Of a stretch of DNA of 64,000 nt, positions 37,535-44,832 are shown piece by piece. A program made the position numbers and the translations under genes. Each line of letters begins with the position of its first letter. Position 1 is the first letter of the stretch. The stretch covers positions 385,063 through 449,062 of the forward strand of contig CAVZTA010000009.1 in the NCBI GenBank assembly GCA_963778025.1. Direction: 5' to 3'. The DNA comes from CAVZTA01 sp963778025. GTDB taxonomy: Bacteria > Chloroflexota > Limnocylindria > Limnocylindrales > CSP1-4. A model generated the notes under the pieces. It made no database searches. It saw only the letters and a list, made by a program, of their open reading frames with translations, and had not been told where the DNA came from.

Positions 37535-37547
37535 TCGCGGAGGCTCG

Positions 37548-38525
37548 ATGCGCGTCGTCGTGACCGGCGGCGCAGGGTTCCTCGGCGCGGCCGTCGTCCG
37601 ACAGCTGGTCGAGCGTGGCCACGAGGTCGTGGCGCTCGTGCGCGATCCGTCGCGCGCCGCTCACCTCGACAGTGAGCGCGTGACGCTCGTGCGGAGCGAC
37701 CTGTCCGACCGCCCGGGCATGGAGTCCGCGATGCGCGGTGCCGATGGCCTCATCCACGCCGCCGGGTCGTATCGCATCGGCATCAAGCCGTCCGAGCGCG
37801 CCGCGATGCGTGACGCGAACGTCGGGACGACCGAGCGGGTGCTCGACGCGGCGGTCGCGGTGTCGGTCCCGCGGATCGTGTACATCTCGACCGTCAACGC
37901 CTTCGGCGACACGAAGGGCCAGGTCGTGGACGAGACGTATCGTCGGGATCCCGCCGACGGCTTCCTGTCGTGGTACGACGAGACGAAGTTCCGCGCCCAC
38001 GAGATCGCTGAGGCACGGATCGCCGGCGGCGCGCCCATCGTCATCGTCCAGCCGTCGCAGATCTACGGGCCGCACGACCACACGGCCGCGAGCGCCCAGC
38101 TCGGCGAGGCGTACGCAGGACGCCTGGCCTACACGGCGTTCGGCAGCTGCGGGCTGGGCTGGGTCCACGTCGAGGATCTCTCGCGGGGGATCGCGACCGC
38201 GCTGGAGCGAGGGCGCGCCGGTGAGGCGTATGTGCTCAGCGGACCGAGGCATCGACTCGGCGACGCGGTCGCGATCGCGGCACGCGCCGGTGGTCGGCGT
38301 CCGCCACGCATGTCCGTGCCGACGGCGCTCGTGCGCGCCATGGCCCCGCTCAACGACCGCGTGGTCCATCTGCCCGGGATGCCCGACAACCTCGCCGAGA
38401 CGATCCGGGCCTCGGACGGCGTCACGTACTGGGCGACCGCCGCCAAGGCCGAGCGCGAGCTGGGATTCGCGGCCCGGCCGCTCGACCAGGGCGTCCGCGA
38501 CACGTTCGGCGCCGGTTCCGTCTGA
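37548..38525 (+). CDS. NAD-dependent epimerase/dehydratase family protein (extended SDR)
   Basis: 325 residues. Rossmann loop VVVTGGAGFLGAAVVRQLVERGHEV, LVRSDLSD, ADGLIHAAGSYRIG, IVYISTVNAFGDTKG, then the active-site WYDETKFRAHEIA (Tyr and Lys of the YxxxK pair) and IVQPSQIYGPHDHT. This matches the dihydroflavonol-reductase or hopanoid-associated sugar epimerase branch of extended SDRs. Substrate not determined. Lies between the small membrane protein and lipA. Confidence 0.88.
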   Translation: MRVVVTGGAGFLGAAVVRQLVERGHEVVALVRDPSRAAHLDSERVTLVRSDLSDRPGMESAMRGADGLIHAAGSYRIGIKPSERAAMRDANVGTTERVLDAAVAVSVPRIVYISTVNAFGDTKGQVVDETYRRDPADGFLSWYDETKFRAHEIAEARIAGGAPIVIVQPSQIYGPHDHTAASAQLGEAYAGRLAYTAFGSCGLGWVHVEDLSRGIATALERGRAGEAYVLSGPRHRLGDAVAIAARAGGRRPPRMSVPTALVRAMAPLNDRVVHLPGMPDNLAETIRASDGVTYWATAAKAERELGFAARPLDQGVRDTFGAGSV

Positions 38526-38532
38526 CCAGGCC

Positions 38533-38538
38533 TACACT
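38533..38538 (+). promoter_or_regulatory. -10 element TACACT, leaderless-type, for lipA
   Basis: TACACT, six bases, ATG at 38545. It starts eight bases after the epimerase stop codon, so lipA may be transcribed on its own as well as by read-through. Confidence 0.45.
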
Positions 38539-38544
38539 CCGACG

Positions 38545-39609
38545 ATGGCACGCGAGCTCCCGATGTACGAGCCGCCGGGTTCCGGCGGGCATCACGGTGT
38601 CGACGCGGCAGCGCTCCCGATCTCGCTCGTCGGCGGCGACCCGCTCCCCGGCTCCGCGACCGGCGGCCATCCCACGCCGCTCCGCCGCCACCCCGACTGG
38701 ATCCGCTCCCGCCTGCCGTCGGGCGAGAACTACCACGACCTCAAGAGCCTGCTCCGCGGCCTGAACCTCAACACGGTGTGCGAGGAAGCCCGCTGTCCGA
38801 ACATCGGCGATTGCTGGGACCAGCGCACCGCGACCGTGATGATCCTGGGCGACACGTGCACCCGGGCGTGCGGCTTCTGCGCCATCAAGACCGGCCGGCC
38901 CACCTGGTTCGACGACGACGAGCCGCGGCGCGTGGCGGAGGCGATCGCCCAGCTCGCGCTCGACCACGTGGTCGTCACATCCGTCGCGCGAGACGATCTC
39001 CCTGACGGTGGCGCTTCGGCGTTCGCCAGCACGATCCGCGAGCTGCGCGCCCGTCGGCCGGGCATGGGCGTCGAGGTGCTCATCCCCGACTTCAACGGCG
39101 CCGAGGCGCCGCTTCGCGCGGTGATGGACGCCGGCCCGGACATCCTCAACCACAACCTCGAGACGGTCCGCCGACTCCAGAAGCCGGTCCGCAAGCGCGC
39201 GCGCTGGGATCGCAGCCTGGGCGTGCTCGAGCGAGCGAAGGCGTACGCGGTCGAGGCGGATCATCCGGTGCACACGAAGAGCTCGCTGATGGTCGGGCTC
39301 GGCGAGGAGCGCGCGGAGCTGACGGAGGCGTTCGAGGCGCTGCGCGCGGTCGACTGCGACATCCTCACGATCGGCCAGTACCTGCGCCCGACGGAGCAGC
39401 ACCTGCCGCTGATCCGCTACTACCACCCCGACGAGTTCGCCGAGCTGAAGACCGAGGCGCTCGCCCTGGGCTTCAAGCACGTCGAGTCGGGCCCGCTGGT
39501 GCGGTCGAGCTACCACGCCCGCGACCAGGTCCCGGGCGCGGAGCTCCGCGCCGCACGCCGCCAGGCCACGCTCGACGCCGACGGTCGCGTCGTCCCCGCG
39601 GCGAGCTGA
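38545..39609 (+). CDS. lipA: lipoyl synthase
   Basis: 354 residues. Radical SAM enzyme that inserts two sulfurs into octanoyl-E2 to make lipoyl groups. Both clusters are visible: the auxiliary cluster CEEARCPNIGDCW and the radical SAM CTRACGFCAI, plus the C-terminal RSSYHA serine ligand. The N-terminal extension of about 45 residues (PMYEPPGSGGHHGVDAAALP) is longer than in E. coli. Encoded just after the E2 gene it modifies. No lipB or lplA is seen in the window. Confidence 0.95.
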   Translation: MARELPMYEPPGSGGHHGVDAAALPISLVGGDPLPGSATGGHPTPLRRHPDWIRSRLPSGENYHDLKSLLRGLNLNTVCEEARCPNIGDCWDQRTATVMILGDTCTRACGFCAIKTGRPTWFDDDEPRRVAEAIAQLALDHVVVTSVARDDLPDGGASAFASTIRELRARRPGMGVEVLIPDFNGAEAPLRAVMDAGPDILNHNLETVRRLQKPVRKRARWDRSLGVLERAKAYAVEADHPVHTKSSLMVGLGEERAELTEAFEALRAVDCDILTIGQYLRPTEQHLPLIRYYHPDEFAELKTEALALGFKHVESGPLVRSSYHARDQVPGAELRAARRQATLDADGRVVPAAS

Positions 39610-39623
39610 TCGGGGCTCCCTCG

Positions 39624-39676
39624 CCCGAGCGGACCGCGCCCGACTCCCGAGCGCACCGCGCCCGGTCCCGAGCGCG
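39624..39676 (+). repeat. short tandem repeat, about 2.5 units of 21-22 bases
   Basis: CCCGAGCGSACCGCGCCCGR repeats at 39624 and 39646, with a partial third copy at 39667. The last ten bases, CCCGAGCGCG, also precede the second palindromic element at 39854, so they belong to that element's edge. Confidence 0.65.
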
Positions 39677-39677
39677 T

Positions 39678-39824
39678 ATGCAGAACCTGACTGTCGTGAC
39701 CGGCGGCGACACGATGCGCGTCGAGTCCATGCAGCCAGTGACTATCAGGGCCCGGCGTATTCGGCGAGTGCATGGATCCGACCGATCCTGCGTGCCCGAG
39801 GGTCACAACATGCAGGATCTGCAT
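39678..39824 (+). repeat. 147-bp palindromic element, copy 1
   Basis: An imperfect palindrome over its whole length. Ends are ATGCAGA and TCTGCAT; GTGACC at offset 19-24 mirrors GGTCAC at 124-129; TCCATGCA at 49-56 mirrors TGCATGGA at 92-99, each at exactly symmetrical positions; the centre is GGGCCC. It could fold as a long hairpin in DNA or RNA. Open frames on both strands exist but read as products of the palindrome. Lies between the 3' ends of lipA and the lipoprotein gene. Confidence 0.8.
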
Positions 39825-39864
39825 GGGGGACCAAACGCAGGAGACGCGCCCATCCCGAGCGCGT

Positions 39865-40011
39865 ATGCAGAAACTGACTGTCGTGACCGGCGGCGACGCG
39901 ATGCGCGTCGGATCGATGCAGCCAGTGACTATCAGGGCCCGGCGTATTCGGCGAGTGCATGGATCCGACCGATCCGGCGTACCCGAGGGTCACAACATGC
40001 AGGATCTGCAT
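39865..40011 (+). repeat. 147-bp palindromic element, copy 2
   Basis: Same length and orientation as copy 1, offset by 187 bases, differing at about seven positions. One cluster of changes, around offset 46-51, keeps or improves pairing with the mirrored right half (GTCGGATC against GTCGGATC), which suggests that the fold rather than the sequence is preserved. The ten flanking bases on the left and GGGG on the right are also shared. Confidence 0.8.
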
Positions 40012-40049
40012 GGGGCCGCGGGAGCCGGAGACCCGAGCCGGGAATCGAA

Positions 40050-40082
40050 CGACCCCGGCACCGGTGTCCCGGGCCGGGGTCG
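40050..40082 (-). terminator. hairpin downstream of the lipoprotein gene
   Basis: Ten-base perfect stem CGACCCCGGC/GCCGGGGTCG with a 13-base loop, flanked by GAACGA and TCGTTC that lengthen it. Placed 25 bases past the minus-strand stop at 40107. No T-run, so termination may be weak or factor-aided; it could serve both converging genes. Confidence 0.5.
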
Positions 40083-40106
40083 TCTCGTTCGTGACGAGAG
40101 GCTCGG

Positions 40107-41093
40107 TCAGCCGCCCATCAGGCCCGCGCCGAGGAGCGGGGCCATCTGCTGGATGAGCGGCGCGATCGGCACCTCGGTGGCGCCGTCCGGCGTCGCGAAC
40201 GAGCTGGCGTCGGGCGTGCCCACGAGGACGGTCACGTCGGCCTTCTGGCCACCGGACTTGTCGGCGACGTGGAGGTCGAGCTCCGAGAGGCGCTTGTTCG
40301 ACTTGTCGATCCAGAGGTCCGCCGACATCGTGCCGTCGTTGGCGACGTTCGTGAACGACTGGAGCTGATCGGCCGGGACCTGCTTCGCGAAGTCACTGGC
40401 CGCGAACTTCGCCGGGTCGACGGTGATCGTCAGATGGTCGGCGTTGACACCGTTGCGCTGCTCGGTGCCGACGAAGGTCATCGTGATCCCCGCCTCGTCG
40501 AGCTTCTGCTTGAGCGTGGCCGGGTCGAGCGACTGGAGGTCGCCCGCCGGGTTGGCCGCCTGCGACGGGATGGGCAGCGCGCCACCGAGCGAGCCGGCCA
40601 GGGCCGCGAACTCGTCCTTGGTGCCGAGCTTGATCCAGCCGCTCAGGTCGCCCGTCAGCGGCGTGCCGGTCTGGGCCATGAGCATCGGCAGGAGCGTGGC
40701 CGCGACGGGGCTCTTGGCGTAGAGGCCCTGGCCGTCGAACAGGACGTCGACGTCGAGCGAGTCGCCCGTGACGCCGAACTGCGCGAGGCTCGACGCCTCG
40801 CTGCCCAGCGCCGCCGTCGGCAGCGACAGGTGGAACGCGCCCTTGCCCGCCTTGGTGTCGAGCGCGACCTGGATGTCCTCCGGCTTCACCGAGATATCGC
40901 TCCCGGTGCCGGTGGTGGTCATCCCGATGTTGAGCTTGACCTGGTCCCAGTTCGCGTCGAACGAGTCGCTGGTCAGCGCGTAGGCGTCGGTCTGGGCCGG
41001 CGCGGGCGCCGCGCCGCCGCAGGCGGCCACGACGAAGATGAGCGCGCCGGCGGCGATCGCCGCAGGTCGCGTCAGAGTGGTCCGAAGTCGCAC
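40107..41093 (-). CDS. lipoprotein, LppX/LprG-like
   Basis: 328 residues. Signal peptide with lipobox: basic start MRLRTTLTRPAAIAAGALIFVVAACGG, lipidated Cys at about residue 25. The mature part is a single beta-rich domain (VKLNIGMTTTGTGSDISVKPEDIQ, DSLDVDVLFDGQGLYAKSP, MSADLWIDKSNKRLSELDLHV) in the style of the LppX/LprG lipid-carrying lipoproteins, which suggests a hydrophobic ligand pocket. That similarity is by pattern only. Expected on the outer face of the membrane. It diverges from the adenosine deaminase gene across 218 bases. Confidence 0.75.
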   Translation of the reverse strand: MRLRTTLTRPAAIAAGALIFVVAACGGAAPAPAQTDAYALTSDSFDANWDQVKLNIGMTTTGTGSDISVKPEDIQVALDTKAGKGAFHLSLPTAALGSEASSLAQFGVTGDSLDVDVLFDGQGLYAKSPVAATLLPMLMAQTGTPLTGDLSGWIKLGTKDEFAALAGSLGGALPIPSQAANPAGDLQSLDPATLKQKLDEAGITMTFVGTEQRNGVNADHLTITVDPAKFAASDFAKQVPADQLQSFTNVANDGTMSADLWIDKSNKRLSELDLHVADKSGGQKADVTVLVGTPDASSFATPDGATEVPIAPLIQQMAPLLGAGLMGG

Positions 41094-41297
41094 GTGTTAC
41101 TCCTTGCCCCCGCCGTCATGCCGCCCCTTGCGACGCGACGGGCCTGGTCGGCCGGAACGGTACCGGTGATTCGAATTCCGTGGAGCCGGACGATGGTCCC
41201 ACGCTCCGGCTGGGCTCGTTGGCGCTCCCGAGGTCGTCGACGCACCCACCGCGCGACCGTTGCGCGGCGCCCGCCACCGGGAGGCGACGGGACCGAC

Positions 41298-41303
41298 TAT
41301 GCT
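41298..41303 (+). promoter_or_regulatory. -10 element TATGCT for adenosine deaminase
   Basis: TATGCT ends eight bases before ATG 41312, giving a transcript with at most one or two leader bases. Confidence 0.45.
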
Positions 41304-41311
41304 CGGAGTCG

Positions 41312-42367
41312 ATGGCGCGCACGCTCTCCCGGAAGGTCCCGCTCGCCGAGCTCCACTGCCATCTCGGCGCCGCGGTCACGCCGGCGATCATGTGGAGCAT
41401 CGCGCACGCCCAGGGCATCAAGCTGCCGACGCGCGATTACTGGGCGTTCCGCGACCTCATCACGGTCCACCCGGGACGCCCCAAGAGCTTCGACGGCTAC
41501 CTCCAGCTGTTCCACTGGACCGAGCTCATCCAGTCCAGTCCGATCGCCATCGAGCGCGCGGTCTATGAGGTCGTCGGCGGCGCGTACCGGAAGAACAACG
41601 TCACCACCATGGAGCTCCGCTTCAACCCCATGAAGCGGAACCGAGGTGGCGAGCAGGACCTCGATCACATCATCGCGGCCGCCGTCCGCGGCATGGACAA
41701 GGCGGGGCTCGAGTACCCGGTCAAGCCCGGGCTCATCTTCTGTCTCGACCGCGCGTTCCCCTTCGAGCTCAACGAGATCATCGCGGACAAGGCGATCGTA
41801 TGGCGCGATCGGGGCGTCGTCGGCGTCGACATCGCCGGCCCGGAGTCCGCCACCTTCCGCGTCGCCGACTACCGCCGCGTGTTCCGTCGGGCCCGCCAGT
41901 ACGGCCTCGGCATCACCGTCCACACTGGTGAGGCCGGCCCGGTCGACGAGGTCGCCCGGGTCATCGAGCTGCTCGAGCCCGACCGCATCGGCCATGGCGT
42001 CAAGGCGGCGTACGACCCCCGGGCGATGGACATGCTCCGCGAGCGGGGGATCGTCCTGGAGATCTGCCCGTCGTCGAACCTCAACACCGGCGTGGTCTCG
42101 GGCTGGGACGAGATGCGCTGGATCCTGGACCAGTTCCGGCGCAACGGCGTGCGCTTCACGATCAGCACCGACGGCCCCGAGATGCTCAAGACGTACATCC
42201 GCGATGAGCTCGCGACCCTCGGCCGGCTGGGCATCCTCTCGCTCGCGGAGCAGCAGCAGGCGGCGGCGACATCCCTCGCCGCCTCGTTCGTGAAGAACGT
42301 GTCCGACATCGACCTGACGGCCCACGAGCCCGCGCCCCGCGAGGTCGTGGAGCGCGAGGAGGCCTAA
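41312..42367 (+). CDS. adenosine deaminase family protein
   Basis: 351 residues. Metal-dependent amidohydrolase that deaminates adenosine or a related purine. Zinc ligands: ELHCHLGAAVTP (HxH), TVHTGEAG, and FTISTDGPEM with the third-strand Asp; IGHGVKAAYDP supplies the catalytic His region. In classical adenosine deaminase the Asp is followed by another Asp (TDDP); here it is TDGP, and the first motif has LGAA in place of LDGS. These changes suggest a substrate other than adenosine, for example a modified nucleoside. Convergent with the next gene, stop codons overlapping. Confidence 0.82.
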   Translation: MARTLSRKVPLAELHCHLGAAVTPAIMWSIAHAQGIKLPTRDYWAFRDLITVHPGRPKSFDGYLQLFHWTELIQSSPIAIERAVYEVVGGAYRKNNVTTMELRFNPMKRNRGGEQDLDHIIAAAVRGMDKAGLEYPVKPGLIFCLDRAFPFELNEIIADKAIVWRDRGVVGVDIAGPESATFRVADYRRVFRRARQYGLGITVHTGEAGPVDEVARVIELLEPDRIGHGVKAAYDPRAMDMLRERGIVLEICPSSNLNTGVVSGWDEMRWILDQFRRNGVRFTISTDGPEMLKTYIRDELATLGRLGILSLAEQQQAAATSLAASFVKNVSDIDLTAHEPAPREVVEREEA

Positions 42368-42735
42368 GGCTCCTCGGGGACGGGCCCGGGAGTCGGCTCG
42401 GGCGAGGTCTCGGACGCCGGATCGGTGTCCGGATCCGTGACCAGCCGGACACTGCATGACCGGCACGTCTGGGGCAGGTGCCGGCGGCCGAGCAGGATGC
42501 GCCGCCCGCAGCGCGGACACCTGGTCTTCCACCACACGTAGCCGATGGCGCCGGCCATCACGAACGGCACGCCGAGGAACGGGAACCAGCCGTCCGGGCG
42601 TCCGCCGGCGCCGATCGCGACGCCGGCGACGCCCAGGATGCCGAACAACACGCCCAGGACCAGCGCGCGCTTCACGCGGTCCTCGGCGACGAGCAGCGCG
42701 TGTCGTTCCTCGGCCAGGAGCGGCGCGGGTGTCAC
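42364..42735 (-). CDS. two-helix membrane protein with C-terminal zinc ribbon
   Basis: 123 residues, GTG start at 42735 overlapping the stop of the regulator gene (GTGA). After a charged stretch come two hydrophobic segments (ALVLGVLFGILGVAGVAIGA, GWFPFLGVPFVMAGAIGYVWW), then a ribbon CPRCGRRILLGRRHLPQTCRSCS-like with two CxxC pairs, and a Pro/Glu-rich tail. No named domain. Translational coupling to the SufR-like regulator suggests a shared role. Confidence 0.7.
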   Translation of the reverse strand: MTPAPLLAEERHALLVAEDRVKRALVLGVLFGILGVAGVAIGAGGRPDGWFPFLGVPFVMAGAIGYVWWKTRCPRCGRRILLGRRHLPQTCRSCSVRLVTDPDTDPASETSPEPTPGPVPEEP

Positions 42736-43547
42736 GCGGGCGCCGGGCCCACCCGATACGTGCAGCACCGGTCGCCCGATGGGATGTGCGTCTCGCGGAC
42801 CACGTCCGTGCCCAGGACCTCGGTGAACAGCGCGAGCTCCGCGTCACACGCCGGGCTGTCGCGACCCGCCACGCGATGGATCGCGCAGTTGCGCTCGATG
42901 ACGCGAAGCGCGCCGTCGTCGCCGCGGACGATCTCGGCGAGGTAGCCCAGCTCGTCCTGGTGGGCCGCGAGGATGCGTGCCCGATCCTCGAGCGAGCCCT
43001 CCGCCCCGACGGCGTCGATGCGGCCCCGGAGCTGCACGCCGAGCTGGCGGCGTCGCGCGTCGAACACGGCATCGAGCAGCTCTTCGCCGCCGACGTCCAG
43101 GATCGCGCCCACGAGGCCGGCGGCGAGCCCGTCGTAGTTGGCCGGGAACAGGTCCTGGGCGTCGGGCGTGACGTCGTAGACGTGGCGTGGCCGGCCGACC
43201 CCGTGACGCACGACCCGATGGGTCACGAGCTTCGCCGCCTCGAGCGCCCGCAGCTGGCCCACGATGCCGCTGCGACTGGCGCCGATGTCCCGGCTCAACT
43301 CGTCGGGCGACGCGGGGCCGACGCGGCGGAGGGCGAGCAGGATCTCGCGACGGAGCGAGGACCCCGGGAGGTCGCCGCGCGTGGCGGCCGCGGTGCTGGA
43401 CGCGGCCGGCTTCGAGGCGCTGGTGTCAGTGACCGCCCCCGCGATGGCGGACGCGGCCGCTGCCAACCGGGCGCGCGCACGGGCGGGGCCGGTGGCGGCC
43501 GTCGGCGTGCGGGTGTGCGGGCCGGCCGAGGCGACGGGCTCGGGCAT
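42732..43547 (-). CDS. SufR-like helix-turn-helix regulator with C-terminal Cys motif
   Basis: 271 residues. After a variable Ala-rich N-terminus of about 60 residues comes a winged helix (SLRREILLALRRVGPASPDELSRDIGASRSGIVGQLRALEAAKLVTH) and a domain ending RNCAIHRVAGRDSPACDAELALFTEVLG...GDRCCTYRV. Cys residues in NCAIH, PACDAE and RCC are spaced as in SufR, the iron-sulfur-sensing repressor of the suf operon. No suf gene lies in the window, so its targets are elsewhere or include the coupled membrane protein. ATG 43547 is chosen because TACCGT lies six bases upstream. Confidence 0.8.
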   Translation of the reverse strand: MPEPVASAGPHTRTPTAATGPARARARLAAAASAIAGAVTDTSASKPAASSTAAATRGDLPGSSLRREILLALRRVGPASPDELSRDIGASRSGIVGQLRALEAAKLVTHRVVRHGVGRPRHVYDVTPDAQDLFPANYDGLAAGLVGAILDVGGEELLDAVFDARRRQLGVQLRGRIDAVGAEGSLEDRARILAAHQDELGYLAEIVRGDDGALRVIERNCAIHRVAGRDSPACDAELALFTEVLGTDVVRETHIPSGDRCCTYRVGPAPA

Positions 43548-43553
43548 CCGCGA

Positions 43554-43559
43554 ACGGTA
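43554..43559 (-). promoter_or_regulatory. -10 element TACCGT, leaderless-type, for the SufR-like gene
   Basis: On the minus strand TACCGT, six bases (TCGCGG), then ATG at 43547. Confidence 0.5.
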
Positions 43560-43641
43560 GCACCGCTCGTCGGCGGGCACCGGCCAGCCCCCGCGCGCCT
43601 CGGTGCGAGCGGCGCGAGAAGGGACGCGCCACCGCGCGGCG

Positions 43642-43647
43642 TAGCAT
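43642..43647 (+). promoter_or_regulatory. -10 element TAGCAT, leaderless-type, for acyl-CoA dehydrogenase
   Basis: TAGCAT, six bases (GCGGCC), then ATG at 43654. Confidence 0.5.
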
Positions 43648-43653
43648 GCGGCC

Positions 43654-44814
43654 ATGGACTACGACCTCGCGCCCGAGCACGCGCTCCTTCGCGACACGAT
43701 CCGTGCGTTCATGACCGACGAGGTCGCGCCGGTCGTCGATGAGCACGAGAAGGCGCGCCGCTTCCCGCGTGACATCGTCGATCGGCTGGGCGAGATGGGC
43801 TGGCTGGGCATCCCGGTCGCGGAGCGCTGGGGCGGGGCGGGGATGGACACGCTCGCGTACGCCATCGCGATCGAGGAGATCGGGCGCGTCTGGGGATCGC
43901 TCGGGCTGATCGTCGCGGCGCATACCTCGCTGGGCTGCGGGCCGCTGGTCCTCGCTGCGACCGACGAGCAGAAGGAGCGCTACCTCATCCCGATGGCCTC
44001 GGGCAAGGTCATCGGCGGCTACGGGCTGACGGAGCCGGGAGCGGGCAGCGATGCCGGCGGGACGCGGACGACCGCACGGTTCGATGACGCCGACGGCTGC
44101 TGGGTCATCGACGGCGGCAAGCGGTTCATCACCAACGCCGGCCAGGCGGGGACGTACATCGTGACCGCGCGCACGGGCACGACCGCCAAGGGCGACGCGG
44201 AGATCAGCGCGTTCATCGTCCCCGCGGACACGCCCGGGTTCAGCGTGGGTCGGCTCGAGGAGAAGCTGGGGCTCCACGCGAGCGCGACCGGCGAGCTCCG
44301 GTTCGACGGCGCCCGCGTGCCGGCGGCGAACCTGCTGGGCGCCCAGGGCGACGGCTTCCGGATGTTCCTGAAGATCCTCGACGGCGGGCGGATCTCGATC
44401 GGCGCGCTCGCGGTCGGGCTCGCACAGGCGGCCCTCGACGCGTCGATCCCATACGCGCAGACGCGCGAGCAGTTCGGCCGGCCGATCGGCTCGTTCCAGG
44501 GCGTCGCGTTCCTCATCGCCGACATGGCGACCGAGATCGAGGCCGCACGGCAGCTCGTCTGGAAGGCCGCCTGGCTCAAGGATCAGGGTCGCGACTACGC
44601 CCTCGCCGCCGCCGAGGCGAAGCTGTTCGCGTCCGAGGTCAGCTCACGCGCCACCAATGCCGGCATCCAGGTGCACGGCGGGTACGGCTACGTCGAGGAG
44701 TACAAGGTCGAGCGCTACCTGCGCGATGCCAAGCTCACCGAGATCGGCGAGGGCACCAGCCAGGTCCAGCGCCTCGTGATCGCTCGCCGCATCCTCGGTC
44801 TCCGGGTCGTCTGA
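43654..44814 (+). CDS. acyl-CoA dehydrogenase
   Basis: 386 residues, complete. FAD enzyme that introduces the alpha-beta double bond in acyl-CoA during fatty acid or branched-chain amino acid breakdown. Motifs: GYGLTEPGAGSDAGG and KRFITNAGQAGTYIVTART (substrate and FAD binding), KLGLHASATGELRFD, ILDGGRISIGALAVGLAQAALD, QIHGGYGY equivalent IQVHGGYGYVEEYKVERYLRDAK, and the final GEGTSQVQRLVIAR containing the catalytic Glu of short/medium-chain types. With the 2-oxo acid dehydrogenase genes it would fit branched-chain amino acid catabolism. Confidence 0.95.
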   Translation: MDYDLAPEHALLRDTIRAFMTDEVAPVVDEHEKARRFPRDIVDRLGEMGWLGIPVAERWGGAGMDTLAYAIAIEEIGRVWGSLGLIVAAHTSLGCGPLVLAATDEQKERYLIPMASGKVIGGYGLTEPGAGSDAGGTRTTARFDDADGCWVIDGGKRFITNAGQAGTYIVTARTGTTAKGDAEISAFIVPADTPGFSVGRLEEKLGLHASATGELRFDGARVPAANLLGAQGDGFRMFLKILDGGRISIGALAVGLAQAALDASIPYAQTREQFGRPIGSFQGVAFLIADMATEIEAARQLVWKAAWLKDQGRDYALAAAEAKLFASEVSSRATNAGIQVHGGYGYVEEYKVERYLRDAKLTEIGEGTSQVQRLVIARRILGLRVV

Positions 44815-44829
44815 CCGCCCGAGGGCGGT
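44814..44829. terminator. short hairpin between convergent genes
   Basis: ACCGCC-CGAG-GGCGGT begins at the last base of the acyl-CoA dehydrogenase stop codon and ends four bases before the sortase stop. Six base pairs, no T-run; possibly a bidirectional terminator. Confidence 0.4.
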
Positions 44830-44832
44830 ACG

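Noticed and set aside
39678..40011. Small proteins starting MQILHVVT or MQNLTVVT on either strand
   Set aside because: Both strands give similar peptides because the DNA is palindromic; start codons are part of the ATGCAG/CTGCAT ends and no ribosome sites are present.
40036..40082. A tRNA 3' half or att-like site on the minus strand (GTTCGATTCCCGG)
   Set aside because: No acceptor, D or anticodon arm can be drawn around it; the sequence is better explained as the terminator hairpin.
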